A DNA stretch of 64,000 nt from Pseudovirgaria hyperparasitica (taxonomy: Eukaryota > Ascomycota > Dothideomycetes > Acrospermales > Acrospermaceae). The stretch is from assembly GCF_010093815.1 (NCBI RefSeq), contig NW_022985562.1, positions 186,001 to 250,000 on the forward strand. The letters are read 5' to 3'. This document shows, piece after piece, positions 23,101 through 33,479 of the stretch (positions are counted from its first letter, which is position 1; each line of letters opens with the position of its first letter). Both the position numbers and the translations under genes were made by a program. The notes below the pieces were generated by a model. It saw only the letters and a program-made list of their open reading frames with translations. It did not search any database and was not told the origin of the DNA.

Positions 23101-24676
23101 CTCGTGACTCCACTTTGCTCAGGTGAAGACCACACGTAAAGCTTTGGTGATGTTGTGCTTTCAGGCTCGGCTATCCCATGTATGATCTCAAAGGACATAT
23201 CGCTTGAAGCTTCCGAAGGCGAGATGCTGTCAATGGACAGAACATTATGGTTCCCGACAAGCCCGTGATTTCGAAGGTAGCTTGCAGCATCATCGATGAT
23301 AACGTGGGCCAATGTTCCGCCAAAGCCAAAGCAGTTGATCGATGCCCGCCTGATACCATGGGTAGGCCAGGTTGTGAGCTCTGTGGGGATGGTCACTCGG
23401 TAGGCGTCCAGGTCATTTTCCGGACTGGGTTTCTCAAACCATAGATTTTGGGGAATGAGGCCCTGTTCGACGGCCATGATAGCCTTGAGGATGCCAGCAA
23501 GGCCAGCACAGCCTTCGAGATGACCAATGTTTGGCTTCACGGAGCCGCACAGAATGGTCTCACCAGGTCGTCTGTTGGCGCCGATTGTTCGTCCTATTGC
23601 ACGCAACTCGGCCGCGTCTCCCGCAGTTGTCCCAGTGCCATGAGCCTCGAAGTATTGTGTGTCGAGCATGCTAAGACGTGCTTTGCGGTATGTAGACGCT
23701 ATGAGATCAGCTTGAGCGTCACTGCTGGGTAGAGTGATTCCAGGAGTCTTGCCATCCTGGCAGACAGAAGAGGCCCTCACAACAGCGCGGATCGTGTCAT
23801 TATCGCGGATCGCATCATCCAAGGATTTCAGAACCAGAATGGAAAAGCCTTCGCCTCGGGCGTATCCGTTGGCACGGTGGTCGAAAGAGTAACACTTGCT
23901 ATCTGGACTGAGAAAGTTCAGCTGACCCATGCTCATGATTGGATCCGGTGCAAGTATGGCACCAACGCCACCTGCAAGAGCGACGGTGGCCTCTCCCGTC
24001 CTGATGCTCTCACAGGCTAGGTGGAAGGCGACAGACGAGCCGGAACAGCCAGTGTCCAAGGTCATACTAGGACCTCTGAGGTCGAAGAAGTGGCTAATCC
24101 GATTGGACAGAAATGCAGTGCTGTGGCCAGTGGAGCCGTAGACTGGCAGATTCTCTGCATCGATTGCAGCGCTGGACAGATATCAGTGGAGGTCATATAA
24201 AAATTCGGGAGGACAACAAACAGTGGTTGATAGTCTTTCATGAACGAGCCGACGTAGCATGAGGCCTGGCTACCGGCGAGCTGGGACATGCAGATGCCGG
24301 CATTCTCAATAGCCTCGTATGCAGTCTCGAGTAGAAGTCGTTGCTGAGGATCCGTGGATACGGCCTCGGCAGCGGTCAAGGAGAAGAATGGGGCGTCAAA
24401 GGCAGCAATGTTCTGTTCCAGGAAGTAGCCACCACGGACGTTGATGGAGCCATGTCTTTTCGAGTCGGGATGCCAGAAGGCGTCTATGTTGAATCTATCT
24501 TTGGGGATATCCTTCAAGGCACAACGAGCATTGACGAGGAAGTCCCAGAACTTCTGGGGAGAAGTGGCGGTATCAGGAAAACGACATGAAAGGCCTACGA
24601 CAGCTATTGGCATAGCAGGGTCATACTGTGGGGCACTTTTGGCAGATGGCGAATGGAGATTGTGTTGCGATGCCAT
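17187..24676 (-). CDS. Iterative type I polyketide synthase (KS-AT-DH-xMT-xER-KR-ACP)
   Basis: Exons 24676-24222, 24171-18770 and 18718-17187 (introns 50 and 51 nt) give 2462 aa. KS: Cys194 in DTGCSGSS, His329 in EAHGTGT, His369 in NIGHLEG. AT: Ser674 in GHSSGE. DH: His1003 in the HQVQGTVLYP motif and Asp1196 in TTLDG. The region near 1338 where a C-methyltransferase should start reads VLEVGQRSM, without the glycine-rich SAM loop. The enoyl-reductase region (about 1717-1950) lacks the usual GGVG NADPH motif. KR: GGFGGVG at 2077-2083 and Tyr2219 in ANYNAGN. ACP: Ser2407 in GVDSL. No thioesterase. The catalytic set predicts a reduced but neither alpha-methylated nor enoyl-reduced chain unless partners act in trans. 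No tailoring enzyme or regulator is adjacent. The product is unknown. Confidence 0.95.
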
Positions 24677-27389
24677 GTCCTCCTACACAACAGCAACAAC
24701 AACAACAGGCGAGTCGCAGACGTCCGCACAGAGTATGAAGAAGTCCAGCAGCACGAGGAAGAAAGGATAGCCAAAAGAAAAGGGCCGAGAGTGAGAGCGC
24801 AGCATGCTAAATGGAGGGCGAGAGTGGGGAGGAGATGGAGTGGCGATGGATATATATGTAGAATATGCACATTGATGGTGAAGTCGGGACAAGGGTCAGC
24901 GGCAGGGTAGAGAGATGTTTGGGACGTTGGGAGAAGGCCATTGAGGACGGGATAAAAGAGAGGGATTTGTGGTGAAGGTTATCGGCAAGGAGAATAGAAG
25001 GGGGAGATGGCGGAGGAATTAGAGAGACAGCCAGTGGTCAGTGAAAGAGAGTTGGGGAGTTGGGGGGAGATGGGGAAGTTGGGAAGTTTTGGGGGAGAAA
25101 GGGAAAAAGGGAATAGCCAAGACTTTCGAACGCAGAGGCGGGCAAACTTGGAAGTCACGGACGGTTGTTTGTTTAGGTGGAGGAGGATGGATTGATTAGG
25201 TAATTAAGGACGAAGAGCCAAGCTCAGTCAGTGGCTCTGTTGCCGAGAACAACTTAACACATCTTAACAGATGACAGACCGGCTCACTTTTCTCACCTTG
25301 CTCTCATCATCATCACTTTCTTGCCGTCAGACTTCCTCACTTTTTACTCACTGACTCGCCATCTCTCATCTCATCTCATCTACGACAAGTCTGGGGAGGC
25401 TACAGGAAGCACGAGTGTAGTGAGTAGTAGTAGTCATACCGGTCGGGAGTAGGCATGATTTGATTGGGATCGAGGGTACTCGAGTCAGGCGGTGGGCGGG
25501 TGGTCAGTGTCAGTGTCAGTTTCGCGACATGTATGTACCTCGGGAAAAAGCCATAGAGGTTCGAGATGTTACGGGTCTGGGTCCTGAGGCGGCACACAAG
25601 ACAAGAATGCGATGCATCTGGACGATTGTAGGAGTAATTACGGCCGGTAATGTAATGGGCATGTTTGATGATATTGCAGCGAGTGAGTGTGATGGAGCGG
25701 GACGGGGAGCAGGTTGGTGGATGTGCAGAGCCAAGAAGAGTGAAGCCACGGGAGAGAGAGAGATGAAGAGTCAGAGTCAGAGTCAGAGTCAGTCGAATGG
25801 ACGGTGATTTGATTAAGAGACGATGCAATGCAATGAATAATGGATGAATGGATGAGTGAATGAATGTGAGGATGTGAATGTGACAGTGTTATGGTTCACT
25901 ACTCGTGGAGCAAGTGCGTGCAGGAGCAGTGGTTGTGCGGGCAGGTGCAGGTGGGTGTGTCTGCAGCCGAAAGGGGAAAGTAGACTGAAAGAGGAAAGTG
26001 GAATGGAAACGGTCGCGTGGCCAGGACAGACGCAAAAAAGGAGTGGGTCGGTCAGGAAGAGGCAGCATCAGCATCTCAGTAATCAAAGACGTGCATACAC
26101 TTATCTGCACGATTGCGCGTTATTGCGTTATTGTGTGATTGCGCCATTGTACTATTATTGCACTCTGCACTATTATTGCACTGCACTGCTCAATACCGGG
26201 ACTGCCCTGGAGAGCGTGCAAAATCACAGTGCATTATCCTCTGCACTATAGGTCGGGTGGTGTTGCACCATGTATTACTATTACTGTTACTATTACTGTT
26301 AGGCTATCAGGCCATTCAAGGTTGACAAGGTAGTGAGTGTCGGGTAGATGTAAGGCAGGAAGTGCCCCACCAGTTTCATCAACTGGCAGGAACGAGTGGC
26401 AGCAGCAGGCGACAACAAGGATGGCGATGACGATGACGATGTGTCTGCATTTGTCAGGGAGGGCAGGCACGACAGATGGCACTTGGCTACCTTTACACAT
26501 GGCAAGCACGACGAGGGCAGGGCAGGGCAGCTAATTATGGCAGGCACGCGCGTGGCAAGACAGGGCAAGGGCGACCGGCAAAGATGCACGTAATTCCCAC
26601 CTGGCCGGGCAGGGACTTGCATCCTTCAATCTTTAATGCGATGGCGACTTGACCGTGTTTTGTATCTTGTATTTTACCTTGTTACTACTTATTAATCACC
26701 TGCCAACAGCCTGAATCTACAGCAGTCAACAGCAAGACGGGCGAAGAAGACAGTATAAAACACGTTACTAATCCATCTCTACCTCTCTCCCTCTACACCC
26801 ATACTGTCGCAACTACAGTAGCTGTCCGACACAGGTCCCGGGCTGTCTGCTGCTCTGCTCCACCGTGACACCTCACTGCATAGCTGCACCACGAACTGCA
26901 ACACTGCAGCATTCATCACTGTGCACCGGACGTCCCCTTGAATCAATCAATTACCTGGTCGTCTTGAAACCCACACAAGCCAAAACCAGCAATGCAGCCC
27001 GCCTGGTCCTGCAGTGCCTTCGTCTAAACCTGGTCCTGGCCGACCGAGCGGGGCGGCTGCACACCTTGGGCACCAGCTTGGCTGGCCCGCTGATTAACCG
27101 GCGCTCGCTTCCGAGCTTCTACCACACACTTCATATTCATCTCCCTCCATCATCACCACCACTCCATACCACACGCACCGCACGCACCGCGCAACTCTTC
27201 CTTTCAATCCCTCGGCTACATAATAATACTACTCCTCTTATACACATGCGACATCATGCTTCAGACTTGTCCACTTCTTCGTCCGCGAATGCCTTCGTCC
27301 ACGACATGACAACTTGCCTGAACTGCTACTCTGCTCTACAGACACTCCCTTGCTCTCGTCCTCGCTCTCGCACTCGCTGAACTTTGTCC
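24677..27389. other. 2.7-kb intergenic region, PKS / GH76 promoters
   Basis: Both flanking genes read away from here, so both promoters lie inside. The content is low in complexity: CAACAA repeats near 24690, a purine-rich stretch 24940-25110, GTCAGT and GAGTCA tandems near 25500 and 25770-25797, and an ATTATTGCACT-rich tract near 26110-26200. The right end is pyrimidine-rich before the GH76 ATG. I see no gene. Confidence 0.55.
25768..25797. repeat. Short (AGAGTC)n tandem repeat
   Basis: Four to five copies of a six-base unit AGAGTC/CAGAGT in non-coding DNA. Confidence 0.8.
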
Positions 27390-29198
27390 ATGATGATGAT
27401 CCTCCACGTCCACTTACCTCCTATTCGATCCCTGTATCCATTCGTGTACTTCATCGCTGTCGCCGCCCTGCTCGTAGTCGCCAATTGTCGTCACCATAAT
27501 CTGCTATGCGTAACAACAGATGCGAATTCTTGCTCTGAGTCCTGGTCCTCACAAAAATCGCTTGCTGGACGAGTTGATGGCCAACGCGTCTTGGATGATG
27601 TCCCTCATGTCCCACACCGCTCTCTGACTCCTGACGTCCTCGATAAGCTGCTCTCTGCCCTTGACACACTGCAATCTGCTTTCTTTCAAGTCTGGCTCGG
27701 TATCTGGCCAGATGCCATCGATTGGACCTCCGCAGTCATGGGTGCACATGTGTCTGCCGTCTTGTACACTCTAACTCGTGCCACAGAGTACACGCTACCC
27801 CAGCTAGGCAATGTCGAAAATACTGTCAACCGCTTCTACTCCCAGATCGCTGCCTTTTACTTTGGCCAAAATGCGTTTGCCCTTAGGACTCAAGCATACG
27901 ATGACATGCTTTGGGTAGTGCTCGGTTGGCTCGAGCCTGTCAAGCTCATGAGGACACATTCCGACCGCCACTTTCCACATCCACATTCATGGCACGGAAC
28001 CCAGTACCAAGCGGCCTTTGCCCATCGCGCCAATTTGTTCTGGGAACTGGCCGCCGACGGATGGGACACAACACTCTGTGGCGGAGGTATGGTCTGGAGT
28101 CCATACCTTGAGCCTTATAAGAATGCCATTACAAACCAACTGTATATCACAGCTTCGGCTGCCATGTATCTGCACTTTCCTGGAGACGATAACACGTCTC
28201 CGTTCGCCAGGGGTAATGACAGATCCCGCCAAGGGGATAAGGGACCCTACGACAAACGTTATCTTGATGCCGCCGTCACAGCCTACGCCTGGCTCAACAA
28301 CAGCGGAATGACGAACCAGCAAGGCCTCTATACTGATGGTTTCCACATCAAAGGTTGGAATCATAACGGAAGCATTGGGACTGCTAAATGCGACAAAAGG
28401 AACGAGCAGGTCTATACGTACAATCAAGGCGTCATTCTGTCCGGTCTGCGCGGACTCTGGGAAGGCATAGGCCATTCACAGTATCTGGAGGATGGCCACA
28501 AACTAGTCGACAGCGTCATTAGAGCAACTGGCTGGGTTGATGGAGCTCACAAGCCATCCTATGACTGGAAGGGCTTAGGCCGTAACGGCATCCTCGAGGA
28601 CGCCTGCGACAGCTGGGGTGATTGCGACCAAGACGCTCAAACATTCAAGGGTATATTCTTCACTCATCTCGCACATTTCTGTGAACCCTTACCACGTGAG
28701 CCTGTGGCCTCCGGAATGACGCACTCTGCCTCTCCCGCCCTCGCATTGTTGCACACCCAGGCCTGTCAAAAGTACACGCCATGGCTGAAGCACAATGCAT
28801 ATGCTGCTCTGCGAACCCGCGATGACAATGGAGTGTTTGGGCAATGGTGGGGAGAGCCCGACTGTGACTGGGAATTCCAGATATATGGCAAAAGCACTTC
28901 GTGTACCATCGGCGTCGCTGTTGATGCTAAAGGTAATGACGGCCACCGTAACTGGGGAGGATCTGCGAAATGGAGGCCCCTTGCTTGCCACGGGGATTCA
29001 CAAAGTAATTGTACGCCGCACTATGCTTCACGTGCCCGTATCCCACAACGAGCCGGTCCGGTGCCAATATACTCGGCAGGTAGTAAAGATGCCTCTACAA
29101 CAAAGGACTCGAATGACCGCGGGCGGGGCAGGACTGTCGAAAGCCATAGTGGTGGTGTTGCTGTCCTCCGCGCCCTATTCGAGCTCGACAGCCTTTGA
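27390..29198 (+). CDS. GH76 alpha-1,6-mannanase-like protein
   Basis: Single exon, 602 aa. The first ATG is at 27390; the frame extends a little further 5' only through non-ATG codons. A hydrophobic N-terminus (about residues 14-32, FVYFIAVAALLVVANC) acts as signal peptide or anchor. The GH76 domain covers about 90-450. It shows the adjacent aspartates in QAYDDMLWV (171-172), which match the catalytic pair of the family, and the motif YTYNQGVIL. Fungal GH76 proteins (Dfg5/Dcw1 and relatives) act on alpha-1,6-mannose backbones, some cross-linking GPI proteins to the wall, others degrading mannan. The extra C-terminal 120 residues are basic and Ser-rich, without a clear GPI signal, so I favour a secreted enzyme. 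Confidence 0.88.
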   Translation: MMMILHVHLPPIRSLYPFVYFIAVAALLVVANCRHHNLLCVTTDANSCSESWSSQKSLAGRVDGQRVLDDVPHVPHRSLTPDVLDKLLSALDTLQSAFFQVWLGIWPDAIDWTSAVMGAHVSAVLYTLTRATEYTLPQLGNVENTVNRFYSQIAAFYFGQNAFALRTQAYDDMLWVVLGWLEPVKLMRTHSDRHFPHPHSWHGTQYQAAFAHRANLFWELAADGWDTTLCGGGMVWSPYLEPYKNAITNQLYITASAAMYLHFPGDDNTSPFARGNDRSRQGDKGPYDKRYLDAAVTAYAWLNNSGMTNQQGLYTDGFHIKGWNHNGSIGTAKCDKRNEQVYTYNQGVILSGLRGLWEGIGHSQYLEDGHKLVDSVIRATGWVDGAHKPSYDWKGLGRNGILEDACDSWGDCDQDAQTFKGIFFTHLAHFCEPLPREPVASGMTHSASPALALLHTQACQKYTPWLKHNAYAALRTRDDNGVFGQWWGEPDCDWEFQIYGKSTSCTIGVAVDAKGNDGHRNWGGSAKWRPLACHGDSQSNCTPHYASRARIPQRAGPVPIYSAGSKDASTTKDSNDRGRGRTVESHSGGVAVLRALFELDSL

Positions 29199-29613
29199 GC
29201 TGTGGATTTTCGTACAATAAAACGAAAAACTGGGGCCACGATATCCTAGCAATTTCAACACGTGGATTCAAGTCAGTATTACTTCGAGCCATCAGGAGTG
29301 AACTGCTGCAGCTCTGCGCGCTGGAAATGACCTTTAATCTGCTCTTATACGTTCTCTCGCGTGGTTCACTAGGTCGTATCCCTTGGACCTGAACGGACTT
29401 GAACAAGGTATCCTTATACGGCACCTCCCTGCCACGTGGCACACGACAGACCACCAACTCCCCCCACGCACTCGTAAAGCTCAAAGTCACGAAATCCGGG
29501 GTCATCGTGTGTCATACAGTAAGAAGTTAAGCCCCAATTCGGCGGCTTCTTTGCAGCTCTCTACTTCTTCCCAGTCTACACCTCCACCGACCAGGGAAAC
29601 AAAATCGATCAAG
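29199..29613. other. Spacer between GH76 and 2EXR genes
   Basis: Contains the GH76 3' end and the 5' region of the next gene. The reading frame of the 2EXR protein is open upstream to about 29383 but has no ATG before 29614. Confidence 0.5.
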
Positions 29614-30788
29614 ATGATTTCCGTCACAACGACCAAAAGTAAGCGTAGGCCTTCATTCAGAGACTTCATCATCCGCGTGCGTGATTTCAAGGCATCCGTT
29701 TCTTCCGAGGGAGCACTACGGAGCTCTAAACCACGTCAGGGCTCAAGTTCTTCGTCAGAAGGCGAGAGCGCTCGGCATACTCGCGACAACGTAGGAACGA
29801 AACACCATGAACCAGTTGTATTCGATACTAGCATCGCTAGAGATCCGTTACTACTTAAGTTGGCTGTTGTCATACACAGGCCTCCAACAATGTCTCACGG
29901 TGTGAGCGCCGGAGGCCTGAAACAACACATATGGTCCTCGTCATACATCACGACCTCAGTCGCCGACCCACCACTCCCACCGTTCCGTTTGCTCGATCTC
30001 CCCGGCGAACTACGCAACCAGATCTACGAAAACATCTGCATCCTCCCGGACCCAATCAACGTCGGCAAGATGCCACGATCTACGGCCCAAGGGCGCCCAC
30101 AAACCATCCTCCCCTCAAGCGAAACCGTACGCAACGTCCTCCGCTTCCTCGCCACCAACATCCAAATCAACGCCGAAGCCCTTCCCATCTTCTACGGCCG
30201 CAACACCTGGGAAGTCGCCCACAACGCCACCACTGAACACAGCCCCTCTCCGCCATGCACCACCACAACCACAGAGCCCACATGCGCGCCTTCACAACCT
30301 TCTGGGCCGTCGCCGATATGACCCGCTGCACCTGCGACACTCACTACTACGAAGCCGTCGCCTGGCGCCGCGCCTGCCTCTCAGCAAACTCCCTCGCCGT
30401 TCTCTTCCCAAACCTCGCCTCCTACACCCTCACCTTCTCCTGCGACGACCACAGCTACACCATCCCGGCCTCCGTCCCCACCCTCCGCTGCTCCATGACA
30501 AACGTCTGGCACCACCAGCTCATGCGCCGCCAACAACTTGCCGAGTCGGACCCTGAGATCCGCGACCGCTGCTACGCCTGGATCCGCAAAGTCGCCGAGC
30601 TCGAACATGAACAGTACCGCGCCGGCCCGCCCGTGAAGCGCAGGGTGGAGTCTGGTCCCACGCCTGCCATGCGCGTGGTGTTTCAGGGGGTTTGTGCGTG
30701 TATGGTGCCTGAGGCGTTTGCTTGGGGCTTGGCAAAGTATGCCGAGGAGGCGCGTTTGAAGCGTAGCATGGGTATCAACTGGGCTTGA
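29614..30788 (+). CDS. 2EXR/F-box-like domain protein, frame change near 30240
   Basis: The 5' part (from ATG 29614) encodes a basic Ser-rich N-terminus and then the domain LLDLPGELRNQIYE and ATNIQINAEALPIFYGRN, typical of fungal 2EXR/F-box-like proteins of unknown function. Past 30214 that frame turns into Pro/Thr-rich sequence and stops at 30321. The expected continuation (RAFTTFWAVADM onward to KYAEEARLKRSMG) is in another frame, ending at 30788. A GT...AG segment at 30214-30242 would join the two in phase, but at 29 nt it is shorter than known fungal introns. So this is either a frame-shifted gene, a sequence error, or an unusual intron. No signal peptide or membrane segment. Confidence 0.6.
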
Positions 30789-31179
30789 CTGGGCTTGGCT
30801 GTGCTTGGCTGGACTTGATTGGACTTGATACCAGGTTGTGTTGGGGGTTTGGGCGTCTGGAGTAGGATGGTATGACATGATATGGCATGGCACGACACGG
30901 CATGACGTGAAACGGTATGGATTAGAACGGAACAGTATGGAACAGAATACCACAACGTCAACTCAGACACGACAGAGTCCATCACCAGCAGTCCGGAGGG
31001 GTTTTCGTTTTCTGTTTTCTGTTTATTCCGGGCAACACAGTCATGCATGCACATGGGCGTTTGGTTTGTTTCCATGGGCCTGCATATTTGCATTCTGTTT
31101 CTCTCTTTCTTTGTCTCTCTATCTCTCTCTCATTTGTCCATCTCACTCACTTGTTCATCTCCATCTCCACCTGATGGCC

Positions 31180-31210
31180 GACAGACAGACAGACAGACAG
31201 ACATACAGAC
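31180..31210. repeat. (GACA)n microsatellite
   Basis: About six to seven GACA units, ending with one variant unit. Confidence 0.9.
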
Positions 31211-31444
31211 ATCTTCATATCATGGAGGCACACTCGGGCGTCACAAAAAAGGATTCATGTCCACTTTTGCTTTTTTTTTTCTATCAATGGGGCTGTTTGC
31301 ATAGAGTGTGGAATAAGTGGGTAGGTCATGTGTGTTTATATATACCCCTGGATACGGATACGGGATACGGATAACCTTATTTGTGTTATGGGATGGGTTG
31401 GGGGTTTCGGGTGTTGGAGATGACTGGATTAGGTCGGTTTTAGG

Positions 31445-31479
31445 AGGCAGAGGTAGAGGTAGAGGTAGAGGTAGAGGTG
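31445..31479. repeat. (AGGTAG)n tandem repeat
   Basis: Five to six copies of a hexamer AGGTAG, the first altered to AGGCAG. Confidence 0.88.
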
Positions 31480-31605
31480 TTTTATGTTATCTTTGTGCTC
31501 TTTTAGATGGGTCTTGGTTGTGACTCTGGTATTGAGGATCGGTATATCCCTTTTCCACGAGTGCATGTCATTCGTGCTACACCTTTGCGTGTCTGTGTTC
31601 CATCT

Positions 31606-31609
<4 letters not shown>

Positions 31610-31645
<36 letters not shown>
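31610..31645. repeat. (GT)n microsatellite
   Basis: About 18 uninterrupted GT units. Confidence 0.95.
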
Positions 31646-31647
<2 letters not shown>

Positions 31648-31779
31648 CGAGCGATGCCGTGAGAATACTGAACATGGTTTGAACGTAAGACTATGAACGT
31701 GAACAGTGGTTACTCAGACTCCTCAGCTCACCTCAGCTCAGCTCACTACTCTTCTATCGTATACTGTATGCTTTATACC

Positions 31780-31850
31780 GTATCCCATATCCCATATCCC
31801 ATATCCCATATCCCATATCCCATATCCCATATCCCATATCCCATATCCAA
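31780..31850. repeat. (CCCATAT)n heptamer minisatellite
   Basis: About ten head-to-tail copies of a 7-bp unit CCCATAT, nearly perfect, ending in degenerate CCAACATCCCATAC. Confidence 0.93.
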
Positions 31851-32539
31851 CATCCCATACACCGTACCATCCATGGCCCACTCACTCACTCACTCGCTCA
31901 CTCTCTCACTCGCTCATGGTGTCCTCCCCTAATACGCCGTTACAAGTCAGTCATCAATGTATGCACCACGCACTTCCTCAGGCAACGCTTCGTTCATATA
32001 CTGCCCTAGACGGACATTGGGACTGAGACTGAGACAAAGACAAGGACTGAGACTGAGACTGAGGCCCTGGTTCGTGCTGGTGGTGGTCAGGTTGTGTGTG
32101 ATTTCTTCTTTTTCTTCCTTGGGCGCGGAGGGGTTTCTGGGAGGAGGTCTGGACGGCTGGCGAGTGACGGTTGACGGCTGATGGTTTGTAACTGGTGATT
32201 GACTGAAGGATAAATATTTGAGAAGATAGAGACAGAGAGCGTATGTGATAGACGTGTGAGGGTGTGTGAGGTATGTGAGGTATGTGTGGTAAGTGAGGTC
32301 CACTACCGCACCCGAGCCTCTCTCACCACCGCCTCACACAACACAACACAAATCCACAAATCCACAAATCCACCCCCAACATCCCCAATTACCCTCAAAA
32401 CACATAAAAACACACATCCACGCCATCTCCCCATCCTCAAGACCCCTCAGACCCCCAAAAAATACCCCCAAGCATGCCCAGAGCTTCAAAAACAGCCAAA
32501 AACGAAAGATTCGCCAAAATTGCAAAAGAAATATACTCA

Positions 32540-32640
32540 TATATGACTTAGGGAGGATCGAACCCAAGACCTGGTAGCAGGAATCATATTCCAGTGTTGC
32601 AAGAGCAGGATTATAAAGTTCAACGTGATACCACCCGACC
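32540..32640 (-). other. Degenerate tRNA-like sequence
   Basis: On the minus strand the segment carries GGGTTCGATCC, which fits a pol III B box, and an upstream GGTCGGGTGGTATCACG that resembles an A box or D arm. A T-run (TTTCTTTTT) lies just downstream. The acceptor ends do not pair and the T stem is only partly paired, so I do not call a functional tRNA. It could be a tRNA pseudogene or a tRNA-derived short element. Confidence 0.3.
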
Positions 32641-33039
32641 ACGGTAGATGATTAACTGTAAGCGGCTGAGAATTGTAAAACTTGCGCGCATTATATAGGG
32701 TGTTAAAGGGGCGAGCTGTGACGTATTGTGAATTGGTTGCACCCCTTGCGGGAACAACCATCGGGGCTAAGCTGGTTCACGTGTTCTTCAGGCGCTGTTC
32801 AGGTGCTGCTCAGATCTCTGTCCTTTCAGGTGAAGTCTCGAGCTAGCTTTGTCGTGATGATGAGTTTTCAAGAGCAGTTTTCTGAGGCTACGTCCTTGCA
32901 TTTTTCAACCCATCAACGCCGTGCGTGCAGACGTGAATCCTCACGACGCTCCAAGGTACAATCTCGTATCGTTTTTCAAGTCGACTTGCCATTCAACTTA
33001 AATATTGACAACCTTCCAGCTCCTTCATACCCTCCTACC

Positions 33040-33479
33040 TCAGTCCACCGTCTCGCCGGCCTTCAGCACAAAGCGACCCGAATAATGAATTTGATTCTCT
33101 TGAGCGATTTGCAGCGCATAATGCTCGGACACGCCCAAGTCTCCCGACACTGTCCACTCGAAAGTCCCACCCGTTGCTGTCGCTGTGTGCACTCGTCAGA
33201 CCCAATACTCTTTGACTCGCCAACGAAATATCACATCTTAAAGAAGGCAACATTTACAGGTCAGAGTTGCGACTGTCTTCATATTGCCGCTCGAGCCTTC
33301 TTGTAGAGTGATGCTCACGGGCTGATGACATGTCAGTCTTAGCCAGGAACTGCGAGACACAGGAGGCTAGGAGAAACTCTCAGGCGTACCGCGTCTGTAG
33401 GTGCTACGTATTCGATCGTATATGTCTTGCCGGTTTCGACTGCTTGCGGTATATTGGTGAAGAAGAGGATGCCACTCAT
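33040..33479 (-). CDS. Small Kre9/Knh1-like extracellular domain protein, 3 exons
   Basis: Exons 33479-33390, 33321-33258 and 33182-33040 join in phase to 98 aa. The introns are 68 and 75 nt; exon 2 is only 64 nt. The assembled sequence runs ILFFTNIPQ, ETGKTYTIEYVAP, VSITLQEGSSGNMKTVATLT, GTFEWTVSGDLG, HYALQIAQ, YSGRF. This is the beta-sandwich layout of the Kre9/Knh1-like N-terminal domain found in secreted, often GPI-anchored, fungal wall proteins. Here the domain is nearly the whole protein: there is no Ser/Thr-rich tail or GPI signal. The first in-frame ATG leaves no signal peptide, so a further 5' exon may exist; the frame upstream is open to about 33872 without ATG and includes a hydrophobic AIALSVSVLYSF. 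A wall or extracellular role is inference. Confidence 0.72.

Larger units (their letters stand above)
30789..33039. other. 2.2-kb gene-free, microsatellite-rich region
   Basis: No supported gene. It holds CTTGGCT-like repetition at 30790-30830, (GACA)n at 31180-31210, (AGGTAG)n at 31445-31479, (GT)n at 31610-31645, (CCCATAT)n at 31780-31850, CTCA repeats at 31875-31915 and a tRNA-like sequence near 32540-32640. Confidence 0.6.

Noticed and set aside
25400-26622. Several 70-140 codon frames between PKS and GH76
   Set aside because: Driven by simple repeats and purine/pyrimidine bias; no domain.
32728-33306. 192-codon frame on the plus strand
   Set aside because: Runs antisense to the Knh1-like exons, which have family support; no domain of its own.
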